From Bacteroidota bacterium (GTDB taxonomy: Bacteria > Bacteroidota > Bacteroidia > Bacteroidales > FEN-979): a stretch of DNA of 46,086 nucleotides. The notes below the pieces were generated by a model, which had not been told where the DNA came from, did not search any database, and saw only the letters and a list, made by a program, of their open reading frames with translations. The DNA lies in the NCBI GenBank assembly GCA_026391715.1, contig JAPLDO010000240.1, positions 1-46,086 of the forward strand, read 5' to 3'. The translations under genes and the position numbers were made by a program. Every line of letters begins with the position of its first letter. Within the stretch, counting starts at the first letter, position 1. Below, piece by piece: positions 1-8,606 of the stretch.

Positions 1-813
1 TTTTTAAACAACCTCGACATTACTGAATTTCGGAAGGTTGCTGTGATTGGTGAAAAGGTGAAATCCACTTTATTTAAGGGAAACGATACCGTTCCTATTG
101 GGAAATATATAAAGGTTAGCGGAGTACTTTTCCAGGTTGTTGGAATTTTCAGAGATTACAGTCGCAACGATAATGAACAGAAACGGGTTTATATTCCAAT
201 TTCTACAGCACAAAGGGTTTTCCAGGGAGAAAATGTTATCAACCAAATCTCATTTACAACAGGCGACGCCACAGATGGCGAATCGAAAATTATGATCCAG
301 AAGTCTAAACAAATTCTTTCAAAACTTCATACCGTTGATATTGAAGATAAGCAGGCTATTGAAGTCTGGAATAAAAGCGAGGATGTTAAAAAGTTTAAAG
401 CTCTGTTTGCCGGGATAAGGCTGTTTATCTGGATTATCGGAATCGGAACCATAATTGCAGGCATTGTGGGTGTTGGCAATATTATGATGATTGTGGTAAG
501 GGAGCGCACTAAGGAGATCGGCATAAGAAAATCGCTTGGAGCCACCCCCGGTTCGATTATTGCGCTTATAATGCAGGAAGCTATTGTCATTACTTCATTT
601 GCAGGATATATAGGATTGGTTCTGGGAGTCGGACTTCTTGAACTGATTTCAAGGAATATGCCCGCTTCGGAATTTTTCCGAAACCCTGAAGCTGATTTTT
701 CAATCGCCATTTCAGCAACAATCTTACTAATTGTGGCAGGAGCGATAGCAGGTTTTTTCCCTGCAATGAATGCAGCTCGCGTAAAGCCAGTTGAGGCTTT
801 AAGAGACGAATAA
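1..813 (+). CDS. ABC transporter permease, MacB/FtsX type (5' partial)
   Basis: The frame is open back to base 1, so the gene starts outside the window; a GTG at 43 is internal. What remains is the end of a MacB-type periplasmic core domain (first ~110 residues, including the segment ITEFRKVAVIGEKV) followed by the FtsX domain with three hydrophobic segments and the typical RERTKEIGIRKSLGATP loop. It ends with KPVEALRDE, matching the end of the next gene (KPIDALRYE), so the two are tandem paralogues. In this family the permeases work with a separate ATPase and an adaptor to move substrates or act on envelope lipoproteins across the inner membrane. The ATPase is not visible and is probably upstream. 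The substrate cannot be inferred. Confidence 0.9.
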   Translation, partial: FLNNLDITEFRKVAVIGEKVKSTLFKGNDTVPIGKYIKVSGVLFQVVGIFRDYSRNDNEQKRVYIPISTAQRVFQGENVINQISFTTGDATDGESKIMIQKSKQILSKLHTVDIEDKQAIEVWNKSEDVKKFKALFAGIRLFIWIIGIGTIIAGIVGVGNIMMIVVRERTKEIGIRKSLGATPGSIIALIMQEAIVITSFAGYIGLVLGVGLLELISRNMPASEFFRNPEADFSIAISATILLIVAGAIAGFFPAMNAARVKPVEALRDE

Positions 814-858
814 TCAATCCCCTTAACACTTAACACTTAACTCTTAATACTTTTTTTC

Positions 859-2121
859 ATGTTTGACCTTGATCGCTGGCAGGAAATTTATCACGTTCTG
901 AGGAAGAATAAACTCAGAACGTTTTTGACCGCATTCGGAGTTTTCTGGGGTATTTTCATGCTGGTTGTAATGCTTGGTTCGGGCAACGGATTACAGAACG
1001 GGGTAACGCAGAATTTCGGGGATATGGCAACCAACAGCGTTTTCATCTGGACTCAGCAAACGACTGTTCCCTACAAAGGATTTCCGCGCGGACGAAATTA
1101 CAATTTCGAAAATGGCGACGCCACTGCGATGCAAAATTCAATACCTGAAATCAAGTATCTCGCTCCTCGTATCCAGGCAGGGGGATTCATGCAAACCAAC
1201 AATGTAATAAGGGGATTGAAATCGGGCATTTTCAATATCATGGGTGATTACCCGGCTTTTAACATGATTGATCCGCTGAATTTCATCTATGGAAGGTTTA
1301 TTAATGAAATGGATATCAAGGAAAAACGAAAGGTGGCTGTTGTTGGGACGCGGGTTGTTGAAATTCTATTCAAAAAGGATGAAAATCCAATGGGGCAGTA
1401 CATCCAGATTCAGGGTGTTCATTTTAAGGTGATCGGTGTTTTTGCATCCAAAAGAACTGGCGAACAGGCAAGTCAGGAAAACCAGAATATTTATCTTCCG
1501 TTTACTACTTTGCAGCAAACCTATAATTACGGAAATGCCGTTGGTTTTTTTTCAGTAACAGCGAGGGATGGAATACCAGTTTCGGTTGTTGAAGATAAAG
1601 CCATCAGACTGCTAAAGCAACGTCATGCGATTTCTCCCGAAGACGAATCCGCTGTGGGTCATTTTAACCTGAAAAAAGAGTATGACAAGATGCAGGGTCT
1701 GTTTTTCGGTATTAGACTGCTTGTGTGGATCGTTGGAACAGGAACGCTGCTGGCAGGCGTTATCGGGGTAAGCAACATTATGCTCGTGGTAGTTAAAGAA
1801 CGGACAAAGGAGATCGGAATTCAACGTGCATTAGGAGCTACTCCATATAATATTATTTCGCAAATTATAACCGAATCGGTTTTTCTGACAACCTTTGCAG
1901 GCTATTTCGGTTTGGTTGTGGGAGTTGGATTGCTCGAACTGATCAGTTACGCGCTTGGGGCTTCTGGTCCCAATACGGAAATGTTTCTCCATCCTGGAAT
2001 TGATTTTTCGGTTGCCGTTACAGCTCTTTCGATTCTTGTTGTTTGCGGAGCGCTGGCAGGGATGATTCCAGCCCGCAGGGCGGTTTCGGTAAAACCAATT
2101 GATGCGCTGCGATATGAATAA
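859..2121 (+). CDS. ABC transporter permease, MacB/FtsX type
   Basis: A full-length 420-residue permease with the usual order: N-terminal membrane segment (~20-45), a large periplasmic MacB-PCD domain (~45-270), then three membrane segments of the FtsX domain (~285-310, 340-365, 385-410). The FtsX loop reads KERTKEIGIQRALGATP, almost the same as in the upstream permease. It begins with ATG 45 bases after that gene, in an intergenic stretch made of AACACTTA-like direct repeats, and is followed 29 bases later by the adaptor. Operon membership is inferred from strand and spacing. Permeases of this type form dimers, and two different ones side by side suggest a heterodimer. Confidence 0.92.
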   Translation: MFDLDRWQEIYHVLRKNKLRTFLTAFGVFWGIFMLVVMLGSGNGLQNGVTQNFGDMATNSVFIWTQQTTVPYKGFPRGRNYNFENGDATAMQNSIPEIKYLAPRIQAGGFMQTNNVIRGLKSGIFNIMGDYPAFNMIDPLNFIYGRFINEMDIKEKRKVAVVGTRVVEILFKKDENPMGQYIQIQGVHFKVIGVFASKRTGEQASQENQNIYLPFTTLQQTYNYGNAVGFFSVTARDGIPVSVVEDKAIRLLKQRHAISPEDESAVGHFNLKKEYDKMQGLFFGIRLLVWIVGTGTLLAGVIGVSNIMLVVVKERTKEIGIQRALGATPYNIISQIITESVFLTTFAGYFGLVVGVGLLELISYALGASGPNTEMFLHPGIDFSVAVTALSILVVCGALAGMIPARRAVSVKPIDALRYE

Positions 2122-2150
2122 TAAACACTTAGTAATAATATAATACTTCC

Positions 2151-3254
2151 ATGAAAAAAATTATCAAGATCACAGTTCTCATCATTATTCTTGCAGTATT
2201 CGTGCTTACAATAGTTTATCTCTACAGGAAATCGCAGGAAAAACCGGTTGTATTTCAAACAGAAAAGCCAATAATCACCAATATTATCAAAAAAACGGTG
2301 GCAACCGGCTCGGTAATTCCAAGGAAAGAGATTGAGATTAAACCACAGGTTTCTGGAATTGTTGAAGAAGTATTTGTTGAAGCCGGGAAGAATGTTCGTC
2401 AGGGCGATATCATCGCCCGCGTCAGGATCATTCCCGACTTGGTCAATCTTAACAATGCCGAAGCGCGTTTGGAAAAAGCCAAAATCAGTCAGGAAGATGC
2501 AAAAATGAATTTCGACCGGCAGGAGAAATTGTTCAATCAGGGAGTAATTGCAGCTTCTGAATATCAGCAGGTACAAATGGCTTTAAAAAATGCCAGGCAG
2601 GAGATTGACGCCGCCGAAGCCAACCTCGAACTGATCAGAGAAGGTGTGAATAAAAAATCGGGAAAGGCTACAAATACTCTGATTCGCTCAACAATAAACG
2701 GCATGTTGCTCGATGTTCCAATAAAAGTGGGCAGTTCAGTAATAGAGACTAATAATTTCAATGCCGGAACAACCATTGCCTCTGTTGCCGACGTAGGCGA
2801 TATGATTTTCCAGGGAAAAGTTGATGAAACAGAAGTCGGGAAAATTGTACCCGGCATGGATCTTCTTCTTATTATAGGCGCTATTGATAATGACACTTTC
2901 CACGCAACGCTCAAATATATTTCACCCAAAGGCATTCTCGAAAATGGCGCGGTGCAGTTTGAAATTAAAGCCGATGTAAGACTGAAGGAGAAACAGTTCA
3001 TCCGCGCCGGTTACAGCGCCAATGCCGACATCGTTCTCGATCGCCGGAACAAGGTTCTTGCTGTTAAAGAGGCATTGCTTTTGTTTGAAGGCGATTCAAC
3101 TTATGTGGAAGTGGAAACAGCCCCTGGTAAATTTGCAAAAAGGCTGATAAAAACCGGACTTTCAGATGGACTCAACATAGAAATTATTTCAGGGTTAACC
3201 GCCACTGATAAGGTCAAAATTCAGCAGATGAATATGTCAGCCGCACCCAAATAA
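2151..3254 (+). CDS. Efflux membrane-fusion adaptor (HlyD/MacA family)
   Basis: A 367-residue periplasmic adaptor. Residues 1-24 form an N-terminal membrane anchor. They are followed by a lipoyl-like half (VSGIVEEVFVEAG, with GD about nine residues on), a coiled-coil hairpin at ~100-165 rich in Lys, Glu and Ala, the second lipoyl half near GMLLDVPIKVG, and a beta-barrel domain. Such proteins connect an inner-membrane pump to an outer-membrane channel. Its position directly after two MacB-type permeases fits a MacAB-like tripartite system. No TolC-like gene is present in the window. The start is the only ATG next to the signal anchor. Confidence 0.9.
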   Translation: MKKIIKITVLIIILAVFVLTIVYLYRKSQEKPVVFQTEKPIITNIIKKTVATGSVIPRKEIEIKPQVSGIVEEVFVEAGKNVRQGDIIARVRIIPDLVNLNNAEARLEKAKISQEDAKMNFDRQEKLFNQGVIAASEYQQVQMALKNARQEIDAAEANLELIREGVNKKSGKATNTLIRSTINGMLLDVPIKVGSSVIETNNFNAGTTIASVADVGDMIFQGKVDETEVGKIVPGMDLLLIIGAIDNDTFHATLKYISPKGILENGAVQFEIKADVRLKEKQFIRAGYSANADIVLDRRNKVLAVKEALLLFEGDSTYVEVETAPGKFAKRLIKTGLSDGLNIEIISGLTATDKVKIQQMNMSAAPK

Positions 3255-3534
3255 AAAGCGCCAATTTTTTCACCTGACATTTCCTTCATTTCACCGTATA
3301 TTTTACCCCTTTCACCTACCTGATTTTCGGGTCAACCGATCTTTGAAACTCTTCAACCGGCATTTAAAACAGATGACCGAATTTATTTGATTTCAGTACG
3401 TTATCCATATTATCTTTACATCATAATTCAGATGTTAAACATAAGTTAAATTTTCCTGTTTGTTGTAACATCTTCATCAGGAAACCGTCAGATGTCCATT
3501 ATAAAAAAATAAACTAACCTTAAATTCAACAACC

Positions 3535-3891
3535 ATGAAAGCCTCAAAAATTATCCGTCTTTTTAGCATCGTAACGATGTTTGTATTAGTTGCAGGAATT
3601 TCCGCAAGCGCAGCAAGTCCGGTTTTAACCCCTGCCGACAATGTTTATAAAATCATTAAAGAATCAATTAAGTATCCGGATCAAGCAGTCAGAGAATCGT
3701 ATACCGGTACGGTTGATGTGATTTTTACCGTTGATGACGATGGTAAAATCAATGTTGAGAATACTCTTTCCGATAGTCCCGATATTGAAAAGATTGTAAA
3801 GGAGCAACTTTCAACAATCTGTTGCAAAGGCGTCAAAACTCCCTTTAATGAACATTATAAAATCACAATCTCATTTAAACTCATCGGATAA
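3535..3891 (+). CDS. Small secreted TonB C-terminal-like protein
   Basis: 118 residues. A signal peptide (residues 1-27, cut near ASAAS) is followed by a single small domain with the look of a TonB C-terminal fold: a YPDQAV segment, then GTVDVIFTVDDDGKI and a final beta-strand ITISFKLIG. There is no proline-rich linker and no membrane anchor beyond the signal, so it is not a functional TonB energy transducer. Stand-alone versions are common in Bacteroidota and their role is not established. Two adjacent cysteines (ICCKG) are unusual. It is a single-gene unit with a strong terminator 29 bases after its stop. Confidence 0.7.
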   Translation: MKASKIIRLFSIVTMFVLVAGISASAASPVLTPADNVYKIIKESIKYPDQAVRESYTGTVDVIFTVDDDGKINVENTLSDSPDIEKIVKEQLSTICCKGVKTPFNEHYKITISFKLIG

Positions 3892-3920
3892 ACCGGAGTA
3901 AGGATTTCCAAAGTCTTTAA

Positions 3921-3959
3921 CCAAAAAACCCTGTGAAGAATATTCACAGGGTTTTTTGG
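3921..3959. terminator. Rho-independent terminator, bidirectional
   Basis: A perfect hairpin with 17-bp arms (3921-3937 and 3943-3959) and a 5-base loop. The arms end in A-runs on one side and T-runs on the other, so it can stop transcription from either strand. It closes the small secreted-protein gene and isolates the aminotransferase downstream. Confidence 0.9.
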
Positions 3960-4138
3960 TTTGAGCAAGTAAATCTGTTAATAACGACACTATTCCCACT
4001 AATCGCCATTTCCCAAAAAACCATCCATGCTGAACCGCTTCCCCATAATTATCTTAAGGATTTGAAATTTGAGACGCTGGTACTAATTTTATCTTTTTCT
4101 TTTTTAACATTCAGGGTAATTTCCAACGGTTATTTTTC

Positions 4139-4146
4139 TAAATTTG
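4139..4146 (+). promoter_or_regulatory. Candidate Bacteroidota -7 box for aminotransferase
   Basis: TAAATTTG matches the Bacteroidota -7 consensus TAnnTTTG and lies 34 bases before the start codon of the aminotransferase, after the terminator. No clear TTTG -33 box is present at the usual spacing, so the call rests on the -7 box alone. Confidence 0.4.
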
Positions 4147-4180
4147 TTCTTTTTTTCAAAAACTTCATTTTCACTACATT

Positions 4181-5383
4181 ATGACAACACTTGCTAACAG
4201 AATCCAGTATCTGGCTGAAAGTGAAACCCTGGCAATGTCGCGCAAGAGCCGCGAACTGAAAGCAGAAGGACACGATGTGATCAACCTCAGCCTCGGCGAA
4301 CCCGATTTCAACACACCCGACTACATCAAAGATGCAGCAAAGGAGGGTATTGATCAGAATTATTCATTCTACTCACCCGTAGCCGGATTTGAAGATCTCC
4401 GGAAAGCAATCTGTGCGAAACTTAAACGGGATAATAATCTTGATTATGATTGCAATCAGATTGTTGTATCAACCGGAGCAAAACAATCCATTGCCAATGT
4501 GATGCTAAGCTTGATCAATCCGGGTGATGAAGTATTGGTTCCAGCCCCTTACTGGGTTTCGTACAAGGAGATCATCAAGGTTGCTGAAGGTAAGGCAGTC
4601 TTTATCAACGCCTCCATTCAAAATAATTTCAAGATAACGCCACAGCAACTGGAAGCCGCCATTACGCCAAAAACAAAGTTATTGATTTACAGTTCGCCGT
4701 GTAATCCAACAGGCTCGGTTTATACCCGTGATGAATTGAAAGGCATTGCTGAAATGTTGGTTAAGTACCCCGAAATCACTATTGTAGCGGATGAAATTTA
4801 CGAGCATATAAATTTCGTTGGGAAACATCAGAGCATTTGTCAGTTTGATTTTATTAAAGACCGTGTGGCGCTGGTAAACGGCGTTTCTAAAGGTTATGCT
4901 ATGACAGGTTGGCGGATTGGTTTTATTGCAGCGCCACTCGCTATTGCAAAAGCCTGCGACAAACTCCAGGGACAGTTCACTTCGGGCGCCTCCTCCATCG
5001 CACAGCGTGCCGCCTTGAAGGCATTTATCACCGAGCCGTCCTCTACCCCGGATTTGAAAATTATGCAACAAGCCTTCCTTGAGCGTCGTGACCTCATGTT
5101 GAAACTGCTTGCTGAAATACCGGGCATGAAACTAAACCATCCGGATGGCGCATTCTATATTTTTCCCGATATTGCTTACTATTTCGGGAAAACCAACGGA
5201 CAAATTACTATCAACAATGACAACGAACAGTGCATGTACCTGCTCAACAAGGTTTTTGTAGCCCTTGTACCAGGCGATGCTTTCGGCGATCCTAATTGCA
5301 TAAGGTTTTCTTATGCAACAAGCCTCGATAAACTTACTGAGTCGGCAAGGAGAATTAAAGAGGCTTTGGGAGATTTAAGGTAG
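4181..5383 (+). CDS. Class I pyridoxal-phosphate aminotransferase (aspartate aminotransferase type)
   Basis: 400 residues, typical of the fold-type I, subgroup Ib aspartate aminotransferases. Visible signatures are NLSLGEPDF at ~35-43, SSPCNPTGSVY around the substrate-binding Asn, ADEIYEHI, and the PLP lysine K237 in SKGYAMTGWRIG. The final arginine region reads NCIRFSYATS. The enzyme exchanges amino groups between aspartate/glutamate and oxaloacetate/2-oxoglutarate in the cytosol, which links nitrogen metabolism to the oxaloacetate made or used by the adjacent PEP carboxykinase. Exact substrate preference (aspartate versus prephenate or others) cannot be settled from sequence alone. Confidence 0.92.
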   Translation: MTTLANRIQYLAESETLAMSRKSRELKAEGHDVINLSLGEPDFNTPDYIKDAAKEGIDQNYSFYSPVAGFEDLRKAICAKLKRDNNLDYDCNQIVVSTGAKQSIANVMLSLINPGDEVLVPAPYWVSYKEIIKVAEGKAVFINASIQNNFKITPQQLEAAITPKTKLLIYSSPCNPTGSVYTRDELKGIAEMLVKYPEITIVADEIYEHINFVGKHQSICQFDFIKDRVALVNGVSKGYAMTGWRIGFIAAPLAIAKACDKLQGQFTSGASSIAQRAALKAFITEPSSTPDLKIMQQAFLERRDLMLKLLAEIPGMKLNHPDGAFYIFPDIAYYFGKTNGQITINNDNEQCMYLLNKVFVALVPGDAFGDPNCIRFSYATSLDKLTESARRIKEALGDLR

Positions 5384-5442
5384 CGAGGTAGCGAAATAGC
5401 GAAATAGCGAAAATTAATTATTAACAATTAACAATTAAAAAT

Positions 5443-7233
5443 ATGACAATTAGCAGGAAAGTTGAACAGTGGGTTAAAGAGTGGGCTGAACTTTGTCAGC
5501 CGGAAGCCATTCATTATTGCGATGGTTCGGAAGCTGAAAATCAGCGGTTGTTAAATTTGATGGTTAAGAGCGGAATGGCTGTGAAGCTGAATGATGAAAA
5601 ACGTCCGGGAAGTTACTATTTTCAAAGTGATCCGAGTGATGTGGCAAGGGTTGAGAATCGCACTTACATTTGCTCTGAAAAGCAAATTGATTCAGGTCCC
5701 ACGAATAACTGGATGGCTCCGGCGGAGATGAAAAAGATCCTTACGGAGATGTATCGCGGTTGCATGAAAGGCAGAACTATGTTTGTGATTCCTTTCAGTA
5801 TGGGTCCGCTGGGATCGAAAATTGCCCATATCGGGATTCAGATCACCGACTCGCCTTATGTAGTAGTAAATATGAGAATTATGACCCGGATGGGCGAAGC
5901 GGTTCTCAAGGTTCTTGGCGATGATGATTTTGTTCCCTGTATACATTCTGTCGGCGTCCCGCTGGCGGTTGGTCAGGAGGATGCTAAATGGCCTTGTGCG
6001 CCGATTGAAAAGAAATACATCTCCCATTTTCCCGACACCAATGAAACCTGGTCATTCGGAAGCGGTTACGGCGGCAACGCCCTGCTTGGGAAAAAATGCT
6101 TTGCGCTGCGTATTGCTTCCAATATGGCTCGCCGTGAAGGTTGGCTTGCCGAGCACATGCTCATCATGGGTATCACCAACCCACAGGGAGTGAAAAGATA
6201 CATTGCCGCCGCTTTCCCCAGCGCCTGCGGCAAAACCAACCTTGCTATGCTTATTCCTACTATTCCCGGATGGAAAGTTGAAACAGTTGGCGACGATATC
6301 GCCTGGATGAAATTTGGCGAAGACGGACGACTTTATGCCATAAACCCGGAAGCAGGTTTCTTTGGCGTGGCTCCTTTTACATCAATGGAAACCAACCCAA
6401 ATGCAATGCTGTCATGTAAAGCTAATTCCATTTTTACAAATACCGGACTTACTCCTGATGGCGACATCTGGTGGGAAGGTATCGGATCGGAAATTCCCGA
6501 AGGAACTATTACATGGACAAATGAAGTCTATAATAAAGACAATGGTAAGCCCGCAGCGCATCCAAATGCAAGATTTACTGCCCCAGCCCTCCAATGCCCG
6601 GTAATTGACAAAGATTGGGAAAATCCTAAAGGCGTGCCCATTTCAGCATTTCTTTTTGGCGGAAGGCGTCCCGGAACCGTTCCTCTTGTTTATGAGGCAT
6701 TTGATTGGAATCATGGCGTTTTCATGGGATCAATTGTCGGATCTGAAGTTACTGCCGCCGCCATCGGACTTAAAGCAGGAGTGCGCCGCGATCCATTTGC
6801 AATGCTTCCATTTTGTGGTTATCACATGGGCGATTATTTCGGACATTGGGTTAACATTGGCGAAAACGCCCCTGATCCTGACAAACTTCCAAAAATTTTC
6901 AATGTAAACTGGTTCCGCAAAGGACCCGATGGTAAATTCCTTTGGCCAGGTTATGGCGACAACATCCGCGTATTGAAATGGATCTTTGATCGAGTTGAGG
7001 GCATGGCAGCCGCCACTGAAACTGCCATCGGTTTCGTTCCGGTTAAAGGGTCAATAGATACTGATGGATTGCATGGCGTTGCGGAAAAAATGGATGAAAT
7101 ACTCAAAGTTGACAAATCAGAATGGCTGGAAGAATGTGAACTCATTTCTGACCACCAGAAAATCTTTGGCGAACGTCTTCCAAAAGAGATGAAAGCACAG
7201 TTTGAGGCGTTAAAAGAAAGGATTAGTAAATAG
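5443..7233 (+). CDS. pckG: Phosphoenolpyruvate carboxykinase, GTP-type
   Basis: A 596-residue enzyme of the GTP-dependent family, at the usual ~600 length. The P-loop-like kinase motif ACGKTN sits at residues 261-266 within [12 protein letters not shown]. It is followed by the metal-binding GDDIAWM and by [11 protein letters not shown], and the nucleotide-binding [20 protein letters not shown] lies further on. It interconverts oxaloacetate and PEP. In fermentative Bacteroidota PEP carboxykinases often run in the CO2-fixing direction toward succinate, but the direction here is inference. The gene follows the aminotransferase by 59 bases that contain GCGAAATA tandem repeats (about 5388-5410), and the damaged adenosyltransferase follows 7 bases later. 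Confidence 0.96.
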   Translation: MTISRKVEQWVKEWAELCQPEAIHYCDGSEAENQRLLNLMVKSGMAVKLNDEKRPGSYYFQSDPSDVARVENRTYICSEKQIDSGPTNNWMAPAEMKKILTEMYRGCMKGRTMFVIPFSMGPLGSKIAHIGIQITDSPYVVVNMRIMTRMGEAVLKVLGDDDFVPCIHSVGVPLAVGQEDAKWPCAPIEKKYISHFPDTNETWSFGSGYGGNALLGKKCFALRIASNMARREGWLAEHMLIMGITNPQGVKRYIAAAFPSACGKTNLAMLIPTIPGWKVETVGDDIAWMKFGEDGRLYAINPEAGFFGVAPFTSMETNPNAMLSCKANSIFTNTGLTPDGDIWWEGIGSEIPEGTITWTNEVYNKDNGKPAAHPNARFTAPALQCPVIDKDWENPKGVPISAFLFGGRRPGTVPLVYEAFDWNHGVFMGSIVGSEVTAAAIGLKAGVRRDPFAMLPFCGYHMGDYFGHWVNIGENAPDPDKLPKIFNVNWFRKGPDGKFLWPGYGDNIRVLKWIFDRVEGMAAATETAIGFVPVKGSIDTDGLHGVAEKMDEILKVDKSEWLEECELISDHQKIFGERLPKEMKAQFEALKERISK

Positions 7234-7240
7234 CGAAATA

Positions 7241-7793
7241 GTGAGCGAGTTTAAAATTTATACAAAAGGCGGCGACAAGGGTGAGACTTCCCTGTTGGGA
7301 GGCACCCGTGTCGCCAAATGCCATGAACGTGTTGAGGCTTATGGGAATCTGGATGAATTGAACTCGTTTCTTGGACTTATCAGGGATCAGGAAATAAATT
7401 CGCACTATAAGACGGTTCTCATAAGAATGCAGGAGAATCTTTTTGTCACTGATAGCAAGGGATCCTGAAAAACAAACTCATGCACTGCCGCTTCTTTCCG
7501 ATAAGGAGATAAAGCTGCTTGAAAACGAGATTGATGCTATGAATGAAGAACTTCCCGAACTTACAAACTTCATTCTTCCAGGCGGTCACACAGTGGTTTC
7601 TCAATGTCACATAGCCCGTACAGTTTGTCGCAGAGCAGAACGTTCGTTGATACGACTTAACCAAATCAGCCCGGTTGAGGATATAATAATTCGCCTGATC
7701 AATCGTTTGTCAGATTATTTATTTGTGCTGGCGAGAAAAGTGGGCAAGGATTTTGGAGTCAGTGAAACGCCATGGATTACCAAGACCCCGTAA
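7241..7793 (+). pseudogene. PduO-type cob(I)alamin adenosyltransferase, frameshifted
   Basis: Two overlapping frames together give one PduO-type ATP:cob(I)alamin adenosyltransferase. The first (7241-7468, GTG start) carries the N-terminal ATP-binding part (IYTKGGDKGETSLLGGTRV, then HERVEAYGNLDELNSF) and runs to MQENLFV before three wrong residues and a stop. The second frame, open from about 7443, resumes with SLIARDPEKQ and contains the C-terminal helices with HIARTVCRRAER and LSDYLFVLARK. The break lies at about 7438-7450. Intact relatives have about two or three more residues between the LFV and S-L motifs, so a short deletion of about 8 bases is likelier than a one-base error. The product would make adenosylcobalamin, for example for methylmalonyl-CoA mutase. 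Sequencing error remains possible. Confidence 0.8.
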
Positions 7794-7798
7794 TAAGA

Positions 7799-7831
7799 CT
7801 TGCTTTTTTGATTTGTTTTTTTTTACTTTTG
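7799..7831 (+). promoter_or_regulatory. Candidate Bacteroidota promoter for DUF2795 gene
   Basis: A -7 box TACTTTTG (7824-7831) fits TAnnTTTG, and CTTG at 7799-7802 lies 21 bases upstream, the spacing expected for a -33 box. The start codon follows 27 bases after the -7 box. Confidence 0.5.
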
Positions 7832-7858
7832 CAAAAAAACTATTTTAATTAGACAAAT

Positions 7859-8080
7859 ATGTACTGGACACTCGAATTGGCCTCAAAACTGGAAGATGCT
7901 CCCTGGCCTGCTACCAAGGAAGAGCTGGTCGATTGGGCGATCCGATCAGGCGCGCCTCAGGAAGTTATCGAAAACCTGAGAGAAATTGAAGATGAAGGTG
8001 AATCTTACGAGCGTATCGAAGACATCTGGCCTGATTATCCTACCAAAGAGGACTTTTTCTTTCATGAAGATGAGTATTAA
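7859..8080 (+). CDS. DUF2795 domain-containing small acidic protein
   Basis: 73 residues, strongly acidic, with the conserved Bacteroidota pattern WPATKEELVDWAIRSGAPQ, then VIENLREIEDEGE and the end IWPDYPTKEDFFFHEDEY. The match to DUF2795 covers the whole protein. The biochemical role is unknown; its strong conservation and small size suggest a housekeeping function. It stands alone, with its own likely promoter and a repeat-filled region downstream. Confidence 0.85.
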   Translation: MYWTLELASKLEDAPWPATKEELVDWAIRSGAPQEVIENLREIEDEGESYERIEDIWPDYPTKEDFFFHEDEY

Positions 8081-8143
8081 CATTTTACCGCTTTTGCGTG
8101 TCCCCTGTAATTTCTGCAATCGGGTTAAATTATAACATTCTGA

Positions 8144-8253
8144 TCTCAAATTCCAAGTCCCAGATTCCAATTCTCAAATCCCAAATCCTTGCTTTCAAGG
8201 CTTGTTAAACCAAGAGCCTCTTTTTTTCCTTCTTGGAATCTGGAACCTTAGAC
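8144..8253 (+). repeat. Intergenic repeat family 1, copy A
   Basis: This is one of three copies (others at 10710-10833 and 14034-14119). They share direct AATTCCAA-type units, a central hairpin core CCTTGCTTTCAAGG (here 8187-8200) and an opposite-strand TTGGAAT tail, so the whole element is roughly self-complementary at its ends. It holds no open frame. The rest of 8081-8606 is covered by this copy and the MITE-like element that follows. No gene is seen there. Confidence 0.7.
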
Positions 8254-8254
8254 C

Positions 8255-8517
8255 TTGAGCCCACTCCGAAAAGTCAATAAAATAAATAAACTGCTATTTG
8301 TCATATAATCCTTAATTGGACCCCTCCCCAAAAAGGGAGGGGAGTAACGTGCTAATCGGCATAATACCATGATTAACAGAGACATTGCATATTCCCACGG
8401 GACTCCCCCTTCCCTTTTTGGGGAAGGGGGCCGGGGGGAAGGGGTCTAAAGTCAGAGGCAATAACGTGATGATTGTAGCAATGTGGCAAAAAAAATGACT
8501 TTTCGGAGTGGACTCAA
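8255..8517. mobile_element. MITE-like element with 22-bp terminal inverted repeats
   Basis: The ends 8255-8276 and 8496-8517 are inverted copies with a single mismatch; both contain CACTCCGAAAAGT. They are flanked by near-identical 9-base direct repeats, CCTTAGACC at 8246-8254 and CCTTAAACC at 8518-8526, which look like a target-site duplication. Inside are two G/C-rich hairpins (8321-8342 and 8405-8430) and no coding frame. It sits at the edge of repeat copy A. The same end motif is found on the elements flanking the hydrogenase genes. No transposase is present in the window, so mobilisation would have to be in trans. Confidence 0.65.
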
Positions 8518-8606
8518 CCTTAAACCTGGAACCAATTTTACTTCGTAAATTCAGCTTTTTCTTTGTGAAACGCTGTGATTTTTCTAAGATTATTAAGGTA
8601 TAAACT

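Noticed and set aside
815-858. AACACTTA-type tandem repeats before the second permease
   Set aside because: Short low-complexity units; nothing beyond ordinary intergenic repetition could be supported.
3933-4184. Open frame of 83 residues upstream of the aminotransferase
   Set aside because: It starts inside the perfect terminator hairpin, has no family resemblance, and covers the aminotransferase promoter region.
5388-5440. GCGAAATA and TTAACAAT direct repeats as a Rex-like or other operator
   Set aside because: Only one half-site matches and the motif is simple tandem repetition.
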